49,716 bases of DNA, from assembly GCA_910586535.1 (NCBI GenBank), contig CAJUHS010000019.1:1-49716 (forward strand). Reading direction: 5' to 3'. The translations under genes and the position numbers were made by a program. Position 1 is the stretch's first letter. Every line of letters starts with the position of its first letter. Shown piece by piece: positions 16,602 through 24,951 of the stretch. Below the pieces are notes generated by a model. It had not been told where the DNA came from. It saw only the letters and a list, made by a program, of their open reading frames with translations, and made no database searches. Origin of the DNA: an uncultured Oscillospiraceae bacterium (GTDB taxonomy: Bacteria > Bacillota > Clostridia > Oscillospirales > Ruminococcaceae).

Positions 16602-19484
16602 TCAACAATCCTTGTAGAAGTCCTCGATAAGCTCCTCCAGATGCATACCGCGGCTCGCTTTAAAGAGCACGATATCGTTTGGCTTGAGCTTGTATTTCAT
16701 AAAGTTCAGCACCGTTTTCGGATCCTCGGAGCTGCCCGCGTGCATTCCCAGCTCGTCGGCTCTTGCGGCAATGGCGGCGGCGTTTTTGCCGTAGCAGACC
16801 ATTAAGTCAACGCCCTTGCTGACAACGTACTCGCCAACCTGTCTGTGAAGCTCCTCGGAGCTTTCGCCCAGTTCAAGCATATCTCCCAGTACCGCGACCC
16901 GTCTGCCGCCCTCCTTGGGCTTCATTTCGCAGAGCACGTCTATCGCCGCCTTTACCGAATCGGGGGAGGCGTTGTAGCAGTCCGCGATTATCATCTGCTC
17001 GCCGCGCTTCTGGACGTGCTGTCTCAGGGAATCGGGCTGGAAGCCGCTAAGCATTTCCGCGGCGGCAACAGGGTCGCAGCCTGCGTTTACTGCGGTACAT
17101 ATTGCCGCAAGCGCGTTGTAGATATGGTGACGTCCCGGACAGAACAGCGCCACGTCGCATATCATCTCTCCGTCATGTCTGACGTTGAAGTACATTCTGT
17201 CGGGATATGTGCATATCTCCGTAGCTCTGTAATCGACCTTTTCGTTGTCTATTCCGTATGTGATGACCTTACGGTATCCGTCGTATTCCTCTTTAAGAGG
17301 GAAAAGCAGGCGGTCGTCGCCGTTTACTATCAGCGGAGCCTTTCTGTCCGCGCCCTTGAGTATTTCAAGCTTCGCGTCAAGGATACCCTCCTGCGAGCCG
17401 AGATTTTCCATATGGGAATATCCTATATTGGTTATCACGCAGATATTGGGCTTTGAAGCTCTTGAAAGCTTTTCTATTTCTCCGAAGTCGGACATACCCA
17501 TTTCCAGAACTGCCGCCGAACAGCTTCTGTTCAGCTTGAATATTGTAAAGGGCAGACCTATCTCGTTGTTGTGGTTTCCCTCTGTCTTATAGACGCTGTG
17601 CCCGCAGGACAGAGCAAGGGCTATCATGTCTTTTGTGGAGGTCTTTCCCACGCTTCCCGTAACGCCCACAACAACGGGGTCGAACCGCATTCTGTGGTGG
17701 CGTGCAAGATCCAGCAGAGCCTTGCGGCAGCTTTTTACCACGATACTGGGAACGTTCGCGATAGTTCGCTCGGTAATAGCCAGCACCGCGCCCTTGTCAA
17801 CAGCCTGACGGGCAAAGTCGTGACCGTCGAAGCGTTCGCCTTTAAGGGCTATGAAAACGCCGCCCTGAATAACGTCCCGCGTATCGGAAAAGAACCAGCA
17901 CATAGGCACGCGCCTGTCGAAATTCCTTACAGAGAAAGGCTTGCCGCCAGTGATGTCCATTATCTCGTTAATGGTTATCATGTCGTACATTTCCGGGTCG
18001 TATCTCCTGCGGACATAGCTCTGCATTATCTCTTTTACTATCTCCCGCTCGTCGAAGCGAACATGAACGTCGTCCTTTAGTATCTGATAGTCCTCGTGAC
18101 CCTTGCCCGCGAGGACTATTATGTCGTCCTTTTCGGCAATGGTTATCGCCCTGCGGATAGCGGCTTTACGGTCGGTTATCCTCATGTACGGCTTGGTATG
18201 TTCAAGTCCCGCCACGATATCGTCTATAATTGCTTCGGGGTCTTCGTTTCTCGGATTGTCCGAGGTGATTATGAGCATATCCGCGTACTTCTCCGCAGCC
18301 CGCGCCATAAGCGGACGCTTTGTCTTGTCCCTGTCCCCGCCGCAGCCGAACAGGCATATGAGCCGTCCCGAACAGTTTTCCTTTATATTGGGGAGCATAT
18401 TTTCCAGCGCGTCGGGGGAATGGGCATAATCGCAGATCACCATAAAGTCCCTGCCGGTAGGAATAAACTCGCATCTGCCCTTTACTCCCGGAAAACCGCC
18501 CATTGCGGATGCTATGGCGTTTATGGGGAGACTTAGCTTTATGCAGACAGCTATAGCTTCCACTGCGTTCAGAACGTTATAGAGTCCCATCATAGGCAGA
18601 GCAAAGGGATAATTTTTATTTGACGCGCTTACCCAGAAACGGGTAACGCCGCTTTCAAACTTAACGTTATTTCCTTTAAGGTCGGCATTCTGACCGCTTA
18701 CCGAGCAGGATATCCTTTCAACGCCGCTGTCCGCAAGCTCCTGCCAGAGCCGCATACCGTAGCGGTCGTCGATATTGATAACGGCGGTCTCGCAGTGCTC
18801 GGTGAAAAGCTTTTTCTTTGCTTCGTAGTAGCTTTCCATATCGCCGTGATAGTCAAGATGATCGCGGGAAAGATTTGTGAATACCGCAAGCCTGAACTTT
18901 GCGGGACCTATCCTGTTCTGGGCAAGGGCAAAGGAGGATACCTCCATTACCACGCAGTCGCAGCCGCCTTTCGCCATGTCGTACCAAAGCTTATAGAGCT
19001 CGAACACACGGGGCGTTGTGGGGGTTGAACCGTCGGTCTGAACAGGCTTTCCGTTTATCAGACAGCCTGTAGTGCCGATAAAGCCGACGCGGTGTCCCTT
19101 TGCCGCCAGTACTTCCTTTATCATAGTGGCGAGAGTGGTCTTTCCGTTTGTGCCCGTAACGCCGATAAGCTTCATTCTGCGCTCGGGGTGGTTGAACCAT
19201 ACCGCGCAGAGATGTCCGTAAAATTCGCGGGTATCAGAGACCACTACCTGATTGTCAAGTCCCATATCATATTCGGCGACAACGCACAGAGCACCCTTTT
19301 CAAGCGCTTCTTCCGCAAAATCGTGACCGTCAAAGCGCGCTCCTCTGATACATACGAAAATATATCCGGCGGCGACCTCTTCGGTATTGTCGGTAATTCC
19401 CTCTACCGCCGCCCGCTTGTCTGAAACGGTTATATCCACAGTCATAGCTTTTCTCGCTTCGTCAATAAGCTCGTCAAGTCTCAT
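16602..19484 (-). CDS. murE-murF: MurE-MurF fusion, bifunctional Mur ligase
   Basis: 960 residues in one uninterrupted frame. Residues 1-490 are MurE: P-loop GTNGKTT (111-117), STPTTP (153-158), the YEAKKKLF lysine region (220-227) and DNPR (409-412), the signature of enzymes adding meso-diaminopimelate. Residues about 500-960 are MurF: P-loop GSVGKTST (610-617), NHNNEIGLP (637-645) and the C-terminal GDMLELG. MurE makes UDP-MurNAc-tripeptide and MurF adds D-Ala-D-Ala. Each half keeps its own start domain (RFDGHDFA occurs in both), so this is a head-to-tail join rather than one truncated enzyme. The linker is about 490-505. The ATG at 19484 has GAGG 9 bases upstream. Substrate channelling between the two steps is a reasonable inference. 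Confidence 0.95.
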   Translation of the reverse strand: MRLDELIDEARKAMTVDITVSDKRAAVEGITDNTEEVAAGYIFVCIRGARFDGHDFAEEALEKGALCVVAEYDMGLDNQVVVSDTREFYGHLCAVWFNHPERRMKLIGVTGTNGKTTLATMIKEVLAAKGHRVGFIGTTGCLINGKPVQTDGSTPTTPRVFELYKLWYDMAKGGCDCVVMEVSSFALAQNRIGPAKFRLAVFTNLSRDHLDYHGDMESYYEAKKKLFTEHCETAVINIDDRYGMRLWQELADSGVERISCSVSGQNADLKGNNVKFESGVTRFWVSASNKNYPFALPMMGLYNVLNAVEAIAVCIKLSLPINAIASAMGGFPGVKGRCEFIPTGRDFMVICDYAHSPDALENMLPNIKENCSGRLICLFGCGGDRDKTKRPLMARAAEKYADMLIITSDNPRNEDPEAIIDDIVAGLEHTKPYMRITDRKAAIRRAITIAEKDDIIVLAGKGHEDYQILKDDVHVRFDEREIVKEIMQSYVRRRYDPEMYDMITINEIMDITGGKPFSVRNFDRRVPMCWFFSDTRDVIQGGVFIALKGERFDGHDFARQAVDKGAVLAITERTIANVPSIVVKSCRKALLDLARHHRMRFDPVVVGVTGSVGKTSTKDMIALALSCGHSVYKTEGNHNNEIGLPFTIFKLNRSCSAAVLEMGMSDFGEIEKLSRASKPNICVITNIGYSHMENLGSQEGILDAKLEILKGADRKAPLIVNGDDRLLFPLKEEYDGYRKVITYGIDNEKVDYRATEICTYPDRMYFNVRHDGEMICDVALFCPGRHHIYNALAAICTAVNAGCDPVAAAEMLSGFQPDSLRQHVQKRGEQMIIADCYNASPDSVKAAIDVLCEMKPKEGGRRVAVLGDMLELGESSEELHRQVGEYVVSKGVDLMVCYGKNAAAIAARADELGMHAGSSEDPKTVLNFMKYKLKPNDIVLFKASRGMHLEELIEDFYKDC

Positions 19485-19534
19485 TCAAATCATCCTCTTT
19501 CCGTATGTATCCTTATCGGTACAGGAACAGCACG

Positions 19535-21844
19535 CTATCCCTCGTCCTTGATAACAAATATAACTTCTATTATCGTACCCTTGGGAACGACGTTTCCCTC
19601 GGCGTAGTTCTGGCTGTAGGCTATTGCTCCCGAATGGTTGGCGGCTCCGTCTCCTACCTTGAAGTTAAGATCAGCGTTGGTAAGTATGGAGTTTACGTCG
19701 GACAGTCCGTAGCCGATTATGTTGGGGACTGTGGTATATTCCGTCTCATAGTTTTCCTCGGTATAGAGCACCACCCTGCCGTTTCGCGGTATGGAGCTTG
19801 CCCTCGCGGGTACCTGCGCCACAACGGTTTCTCCGCTTCCCACAACCGTTACCGACAGGCTGAGAGCTTCAAGAGTCTCCTTGGCGATGCTTACCGCCTG
19901 ACCCTCGACCGCGGGAAGAGTAACGCCCAAAGCTTCAAGCTCCTCCTCGGTGTATTCAGGATAGTATCCCATATAGGGCAGAGCCTCTTTCAGAACGTTT
20001 ACCACAGCAGGCACGGCAACGATGCTTCCGTAGTACATAAGCGAACCGTTCGCGTCCTTGGCTGTAGGCTCGTCTACCATAACAAGCATGATTATTTCGG
20101 GATCGTCGGCGGGAGCGAACGCACAGTATGAGGAAACGTACAGATCGTCGTTTCCCGTTTCGCGGCTCTTGTCGATCTTTTGGGACGTACCGGATTTTCC
20201 TCCGATAGCGTAGCCCTTGATGTAGGCGTTTGAACCGTCCTTTCTGTTTACAACGCTTTCCAGTACCTGCCGCATTTCTGCGGAGGTCTCCTCGGAGATG
20301 ACCTGTCTCTTGATAGACGGTTCGGTAGTTTTTATAACGTTTCCGTTGTGGTCGACTATTTTACTTACAACATACGGGGTAACGAGATATCCTCCGTTAA
20401 CGACCGCGGCGTACGCTGTTATCATCTGGAGCGGGGTCACCTTGTTGGTCTGTCCGAAAGAACAGGACGCAAGCTCAACGGGACCTTTCTCGCTGGTGTT
20501 GACGTAAATGCTGTTCGCCTCGCCGGGCAGGTCTATGCCCGTAGGCTCGGTGAAGCCGTATGCCTTGAAGTAGTCGAAAAATTTATCCTTGCCCAGAAGC
20601 TGTCCTATCTGGATAAAGGCAGGGTTGCAGGAGTTTGTCATAGCCGTGGTGAAGTCCTGCGAACCGTGGGAATAGGTCGCCCAGCAGTGGATATCGGTGT
20701 CCGCAACGGTTATTACCTGTCCGCAGTTAAACGTGGAGTTAAGGCTTATGGCTTTTTCCTCCAGAGCCGCCGAACCCGTTACTACCTTGAATACGGAGCC
20801 GGGGTAGTACAGCTCGGTGATAGCCTTGTTTTTCCACTGCTGTTCCCGAAGAGTCGCATAAAGCTCGTTGTACTCGTCCTCTTCGGCAACGCCCGAAAGC
20901 TTTGCGGTATCAGCAGGATTATACAGAGAATTTCTGTCGTTCAGGTCGAAGCCGGGAGTACTCGCCATAGCCTTGACCGCTCCGGTTTTAGCCTCCATGA
21001 TTATGGCGCAGGCGCGGTTCTGAACGTCGTGAGCCTCCACCTGCTGCTCAAGGTATTTTTCCGCGTAGTACTGCAAGGTCATGTCCAGCGTAAGGTAAAG
21101 GGAATTGCCGTCCTGCGCGTCGTATATCTTGTCGTTCTTGTAGGGCATTTCGTTCTGGAAAGCGTCCACAGCGGAGATAACCTTTCCGTCCACGCCCTTC
21201 AGGTAATCGTTGTATTTGGATTCAACGCCGTAAATGCCGTCTCCGTCATAGTTCGTAAAGCCTATTACCGCCGCGGCAAGCTCTCCCTGAGGGTAGTACC
21301 GCTTGGTGTCAAGCTCATGGAAAATAAGGTTGCCAAGCTTTTCCTCGCTTGCGCGGGCAAATATCTTGTCGTGCACAGGTTTTTCCACGGATTTGGCTAT
21401 AAGGGACCAGTGGGTGTCGGTTCTTTCCGTAAGCTTTTTTACAACGTAATCGTAGGTAACGTCGCCGCCCAGCTCCTCGCTGAGTATTGTCGCCGCCGCG
21501 TCTATCATGCGTTCCGATTCAAGCTTTTCGGGTACGTCGCCGTCGTCCTCCGCCTTTTTTTCCTTTTTCTTCTGATCGCTGAGCACGATAGGGTCAACGC
21601 AGATAGAGTACACCGTAGCCGACTGGGCAAGTATCTTGCCGTTGGAATCGTAAATGCTTCCACGGTTTGCCTTGACCGTCTTGCTCTTAAACTGGGTGTC
21701 GTTGGCGAGGGTCTGATATTTCAGATTATCGGTTATGGAGGTCTCGAACAGGCTTACCAGTATCCAGCACGTAAACGCCAGAAAAAGCGGCAGTACGACC
21801 AGATTAAGCTTGAATCTCATTTTATTTGTAGGCTGATAAGACAA
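19535..21844 (-). CDS. Class B penicillin-binding protein with PASTA repeats
   Basis: 769 residues. One N-terminal membrane anchor (about 13-33), a dimerisation/linker domain, then the transpeptidase with SxxK (S350-K353 in YPGSVFK), SxN (S405-N407) and KSGT (550-553), all intact; two PASTA-like units follow (about 640-769). It cross-links septal wall and partners FtsW. Position after ftsL makes it the FtsI/PBP2B or SpoVD equivalent. The start is TTG at 21844, 5 bases past AAAGGAGAGG; the ATG at 21820 lies 32 bases from that site. Residues about 88-110 are a highly charged K/E/D insertion. Confidence 0.93.
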   Translation of the reverse strand: MSYQPTNKMRFKLNLVVLPLFLAFTCWILVSLFETSITDNLKYQTLANDTQFKSKTVKANRGSIYDSNGKILAQSATVYSICVDPIVLSDQKKKEKKAEDDGDVPEKLESERMIDAAATILSEELGGDVTYDYVVKKLTERTDTHWSLIAKSVEKPVHDKIFARASEEKLGNLIFHELDTKRYYPQGELAAAVIGFTNYDGDGIYGVESKYNDYLKGVDGKVISAVDAFQNEMPYKNDKIYDAQDGNSLYLTLDMTLQYYAEKYLEQQVEAHDVQNRACAIIMEAKTGAVKAMASTPGFDLNDRNSLYNPADTAKLSGVAEEDEYNELYATLREQQWKNKAITELYYPGSVFKVVTGSAALEEKAISLNSTFNCGQVITVADTDIHCWATYSHGSQDFTTAMTNSCNPAFIQIGQLLGKDKFFDYFKAYGFTEPTGIDLPGEANSIYVNTSEKGPVELASCSFGQTNKVTPLQMITAYAAVVNGGYLVTPYVVSKIVDHNGNVIKTTEPSIKRQVISEETSAEMRQVLESVVNRKDGSNAYIKGYAIGGKSGTSQKIDKSRETGNDDLYVSSYCAFAPADDPEIIMLVMVDEPTAKDANGSLMYYGSIVAVPAVVNVLKEALPYMGYYPEYTEEELEALGVTLPAVEGQAVSIAKETLEALSLSVTVVGSGETVVAQVPARASSIPRNGRVVLYTEENYETEYTTVPNIIGYGLSDVNSILTNADLNFKVGDGAANHSGAIAYSQNYAEGNVVPKGTIIEVIFVIKDEG

Positions 21845-21951
21845 AACGTCCTCTCCTTTCGGAAAAAATTTCCCCCGTTATCCGATGTTATCACGTTCAA
21901 AATAGGGCGTGCCGCTTTCAGAACGGTGCCGCCCTAAAATATACTATTTCG

Positions 21952-22413
21952 TCAGCCGCGGATATATTCCAGAAAATCGCCGAACGCATTCTTTATTTTC
22001 AGGAAAACATTATCCTCGCCTTCGGGAATATCCGCAACGCTGCCGTTGGAAATACTCACGTATTCTATCTGAGACTTGTCCAGCTTCTGCATTCCGAGGA
22101 TATTCTCCACATAGCTCTCCACGGATTTCAGCGCGGTTTTTTCCTCTATCTCCGACTGCATTCTGACATTTTCGCTGGCAAGCATTTCAACAGTCTTGTT
22201 CTGAGTTGTTATCTCAGCGTGGATAGCGGCGTTTTCTACCTTTCCGTAAATGACCGCGCCGAGGATAAGTCCCGCCGCCGCCGTAAAGGCGATCATCTTC
22301 GGCGCAGACCCCACGTTCGCCGCTTTCTGCCTGCGGACGCGTATTTTGGGCGCCTTTTCCGGAGCTGCGTCCTCATACTTTGTAAGGTCGTAGGCAAGAT
22401 TATTTTTACTCAT
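21952..22413 (-). CDS. ftsL: FtsL-like cell division protein
   Basis: 153 residues: a basic cytoplasmic tail (about 1-40), one membrane helix (about 41-58, IAFTAAAGLILGAVIYG) and an extracellular coiled coil (about 65-105, heptad-like ENVRMQSEIEEKTALKSVESYVE). This is the layout of FtsL/DivIC septum initiators, which form a trimer with FtsQ. Sequence is weakly conserved in the family, so the call depends on its place between rsmH and the class B PBP. The GMQKLDKSQIEYV stretch after the coil matches the end of FtsL-type domains. AAAGGA lies 5 bases ahead of the ATG. Confidence 0.82.
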   Translation of the reverse strand: MSKNNLAYDLTKYEDAAPEKAPKIRVRRQKAANVGSAPKMIAFTAAAGLILGAVIYGKVENAAIHAEITTQNKTVEMLASENVRMQSEIEEKTALKSVESYVENILGMQKLDKSQIEYVSISNGSVADIPEGEDNVFLKIKNAFGDFLEYIRG

Positions 22414-22495
22414 TTTTATTCCTTTCTTTTGTCCGTCCTTGTCTTACACATCTTTTTCTTTTCTTATATTTAATACGAAAAATGCTTCGGTAAAT

Positions 22496-23422
22496 TTATA
22501 TCTTTTCTATAACTCTGAGCTTTGCGCTCCTGCTTCTTGGATTTTTTTCCAGTTCCTCCGGCGAAGCCTCCGCAGGCTTGCGGTTAACGAGCTTTCCCCT
22601 CGGAGTTTTTCCGCAAACGCACTGTGGAAAGTCCGGCGGACATACGCAGCCCTTGCAGAATGACGCAAATCTTTGCTTGACTATCCTGTCCTCAACGGAA
22701 TGAAAGGTTATAACGCACAGCCTTCCTCCCGGCTTCAGAAGCTCAAAGGCTTCGTCCAAACCTCTGTCAAGATGCTCAAATTCGCAGTTTACCGCGATCC
22801 TAAGCGCCTGAAAGGTCTTTCGGCAGGGATTTTTATCTCTTTTGAACTTTGCGGGGACCGAATCCCCGATAATATCCGCAAGCTCGCCCGTGGTTTCAAT
22901 GAGCTTTTCTGTTCGCCGCCTGACTATTTCTCCCGCAATGCGGCGGCTGAACTTTTCCTCGCCGTACTGGAACAGTATCCTTGCAAGCTCGCTTTCTGCA
23001 AGGGTATTCACCAGATCTGCGGCGGTCTGTCCCTCCCTTGACATTCTCATATCCAGCGGAGCGTTTCCGTGGTATGAAAAACCTCTTTCCTCGGTATCGA
23101 GCTGGTGGGAGGACACCCCAAGATCAAGAAGTATTCCGTCCGCGGCTTCGATACCGTTTTCACGTGCGATATTCCTTATATCGGAATAGTTTCCTCTTGC
23201 CGCCCTGAAACCGTAGGGAGCAAGTCTTTCCGAAGCGGCGAGAACCGCGTCGGGGTCTCTGTCGATACCGAGCAGCGTTCCTCCCGACAGCTTTTTTGCT
23301 ATTTCGCGGGAATGACCCGCTCCGCCGCAGGTGCCGTCGATGTACACTCCTGCGGGCTTTATGTCAAGTCCCGCCAGAACCTCCTCAAGAAGCACGGGCA
23401 GGTGATAAAAATTACTATTCAT
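22496..23422 (-). CDS. rsmH: 16S rRNA (cytosine-1402-N4)-methyltransferase RsmH
   Basis: 308 residues. It methylates N4 of C1402 in the ribosomal P site using S-adenosylmethionine. The N-terminal HLPVLLEEVL, the SAM-binding DGTCGGAGHS (28-37), GIDRDPDA and DGILLDLGVSSHQLD blocks are the family signatures, and the C-terminal ITFHSVEDRIVKQ is intact. Second gene of the mra operon, 18 bases after mraZ; ATG at 23422 follows AAAGGA closely. Confidence 0.97.
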   Translation of the reverse strand: MNSNFYHLPVLLEEVLAGLDIKPAGVYIDGTCGGAGHSREIAKKLSGGTLLGIDRDPDAVLAASERLAPYGFRAARGNYSDIRNIARENGIEAADGILLDLGVSSHQLDTEERGFSYHGNAPLDMRMSREGQTAADLVNTLAESELARILFQYGEEKFSRRIAGEIVRRRTEKLIETTGELADIIGDSVPAKFKRDKNPCRKTFQALRIAVNCEFEHLDRGLDEAFELLKPGGRLCVITFHSVEDRIVKQRFASFCKGCVCPPDFPQCVCGKTPRGKLVNRKPAEASPEELEKNPRSRSAKLRVIEKI

Positions 23423-23440
23423 AATTATCCTTTATCGTTA

Positions 23441-23869
23441 TCAGAACGAAATGTCGGATAAAGCGTCCGAGAGCATTTCGCCTGTTATCTCGGAGCTGAA
23501 CTCCTTGAAGCGTGCGCTGTCCCATATCTCGGCGCGGTCTATAACTCCGAGAACTGTTATATCGTGGTCGAGACCCGCGTAATCCCTGAGATTCTGTGGG
23601 ATAAGTATACGTCCCTGCTTGTCCGGTTCCACGGTGCAGGCGTTTATGATTATCATTTTGGCGGCTTTGGCTTTAGTGCCGGTAAGGGTGCGGAGCTTCT
23701 CTGTAAATATATCCCAGTCCTCTGCGGAATATACATACAGACAGCCGTCCAGACCGATAGTTACGATAAAGCTGACGCCGAGGCGCTCGCGGAGCTTTGT
23801 GGGGAACGCCATTCTTCCCTTAGCGTCCATAGTATGCTCGTAGGTGCCCATTAAGGAATTGCCCGCCAT
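23441..23869 (-). CDS. mraZ: Transcriptional regulator MraZ
   Basis: 142 residues with the two SpoVT-AbrB-like halves of MraZ; each carries the DxxGR signature (DAKGRMAFP near 16-24 and DKQGRILIP near 92-100). MraZ forms rings and represses its own operon by binding repeated short boxes in the leader. The ATG at 23869 has AAAGGGCGG upstream; most family members start where MGTYEHT begins (residue 7), so a start at 23851 is possible though it lacks a good ribosome site. First gene of the dcw operon. Candidate boxes lie between it and the promoter. Confidence 0.95.
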   Translation of the reverse strand: MAGNSLMGTYEHTMDAKGRMAFPTKLRERLGVSFIVTIGLDGCLYVYSAEDWDIFTEKLRTLTGTKAKAAKMIIINACTVEPDKQGRILIPQNLRDYAGLDHDITVLGVIDRAEIWDSARFKEFSSEITGEMLSDALSDISF

Positions 23870-23944
23870 GCTTTATCACCGCCCTTTACTGTAAGTCATA
23901 GACTGAAATAAGTGGAAATTTTACTGCTGTTCGGAGGAAGTTTT

Positions 23945-24012
23945 CCACCGTGTGTGGAAAACCGGGTGGAAAATTCACCACTTTTCACCTCAAATCAGTA
24001 ATTGTTCACCAC
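23945..24012 (-). promoter_or_regulatory. Candidate MraZ boxes in the mraZ leader
   Basis: Four GGTG elements in the same orientation on the minus strand (plus-strand CACC at 23946, 23976, 23986, 24007). Two are GTGGTGAA. Spacings are 30, 10 and 21 bases, close to whole helical turns, as expected for a ring-shaped binder. Confidence 0.55.
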
Positions 24013-24021
24013 TGTAATGAT

Positions 24022-24050
24022 ATTATACACCAACGTCAGCCAAATTGCAA
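24022..24050 (-). promoter_or_regulatory. Sigma-A promoter of the mraZ/dcw operon
   Basis: On the minus strand TTGCAA (24045-24050), 17-base spacer, TATAAT (24022-24027). Start near 24015, giving a ~145-base leader that contains the candidate MraZ boxes. Confidence 0.85.
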
Positions 24051-24229
24051 GAACTGAGAGAATTTGTCCCGAAAATTAACAATGAAATTTCAGGTAAGAT
24101 TTTATGCAATTTGACTACAGTCACATTACTTAAAGATAATAAAATTTAAAAATAAACTTTAAGTATATTCAGGTCGTCAAGGTGCACAAAAAAGCTTGTG
24201 GAATTTGTACGCTGAATTTTATAAGCTTA

Positions 24230-24258
24230 TTGCAAATGCCGAATCGGTGTTGTATAAT
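24230..24258 (+). promoter_or_regulatory. Sigma-A promoter of HD-domain gene
   Basis: TTGCAA (24230-24235), 17-base spacer, TATAAT (24253-24258); start near 24265. Confidence 0.8.
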
Positions 24259-24308
24259 AAGTATAACGAATGTCCCAAAAAGGACAAAAAGGAGTTGATC
24301 GGCAAAAA

Positions 24309-24863
24309 ATGCTTAACGCTATCGGTTCAAAGGTGGATCTGAGCGACGGAGAAGCCTCCGACTACCACTACCTTGTGGCAGACCTGCTTGAAAGCAAGAC
24401 TGTTCAGCAGATGAGGGAATACACTCACCACGGAGACACCACCTGTTTCCAGCACTGCCTGAACGTTTCATACTATAATTATAAGGTGTGCAGATTTTTC
24501 TCTCTTAACGAGCGAGCGGGCGCAAGAGCGGGACTGCTCCACGACCTGTTTCTGTACGACTGGCATACTTACAGGCGCAGCAAGGGGGAACGTCTCCACG
24601 GCTTCACCCATGCGAAAACCGCTCTGAAAAACGTAAGGGAGAATTTTTACGTTTCCGATCTGGAAAGCGACATGATCGAAAAGCATATGTTTCCTCTCAA
24701 TATCACCGCTCTTCCCAAGTACCGCGAGACCCTCGTGATAGTTCTTGTGGACAAATACTGCGGTCTGCTGGAAACAGTTATCCCGCGGCTTAAAAAGCTG
24801 TCGTCGCCTTTCCTGAAGCTTATGGCAAAGCGCAGCAGGACTGCCGCAAAAGCCGCAAAATAA
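24309..24863 (+). CDS. HD-domain phosphohydrolase-like protein
   Basis: 184 residues from the ATG at 24309. A longer in-frame start at 24270 would sit only about 5 bases from the predicted transcript start and has no ribosome site, while GGAG lies 14 bases ahead of 24309; neither is ideal. The metal-binding pattern of HD hydrolases is visible: THHGDTTCFQHCLNVS, then the paired HD in AGLLHDLFLYDWH, and a later H and D (FTHAKTAL, VDKYCG). HD proteins cleave phosphomonoester or nucleotide bonds; the substrate cannot be read from the sequence. It diverges from the dcw operon and stands alone between its promoter and a strong terminator. Confidence 0.82.
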   Translation: MLNAIGSKVDLSDGEASDYHYLVADLLESKTVQQMREYTHHGDTTCFQHCLNVSYYNYKVCRFFSLNERAGARAGLLHDLFLYDWHTYRRSKGERLHGFTHAKTALKNVRENFYVSDLESDMIEKHMFPLNITALPKYRETLVIVLVDKYCGLLETVIPRLKKLSSPFLKLMAKRSRTAAKAAK

Positions 24864-24865
24864 TA

Positions 24866-24917
24866 AAAGCAAAACGGATACCGGGCTTAAACGCTTAAAC
24901 GGTATCCGTTTTGCTTT
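24866..24917. terminator. Bidirectional terminator
   Basis: Perfect 18-base arms (24866-24883, 24900-24917) with a 16-base loop between convergent genes. T-rich sequence follows on the minus strand; the arm itself ends in TTTTGCTTT on the plus strand. Confidence 0.9.
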
Positions 24918-24951
24918 GCAAATATGTGACCTTTAGGAGGTCATCAAAAAA

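Noticed and set aside
20348..21937. 529-codon open frame on the plus strand opposite the class B PBP gene
   Set aside because: The minus-strand frame has all transpeptidase motifs; the antisense frame is a codon-bias shadow without a ribosome site or recognisable domain.
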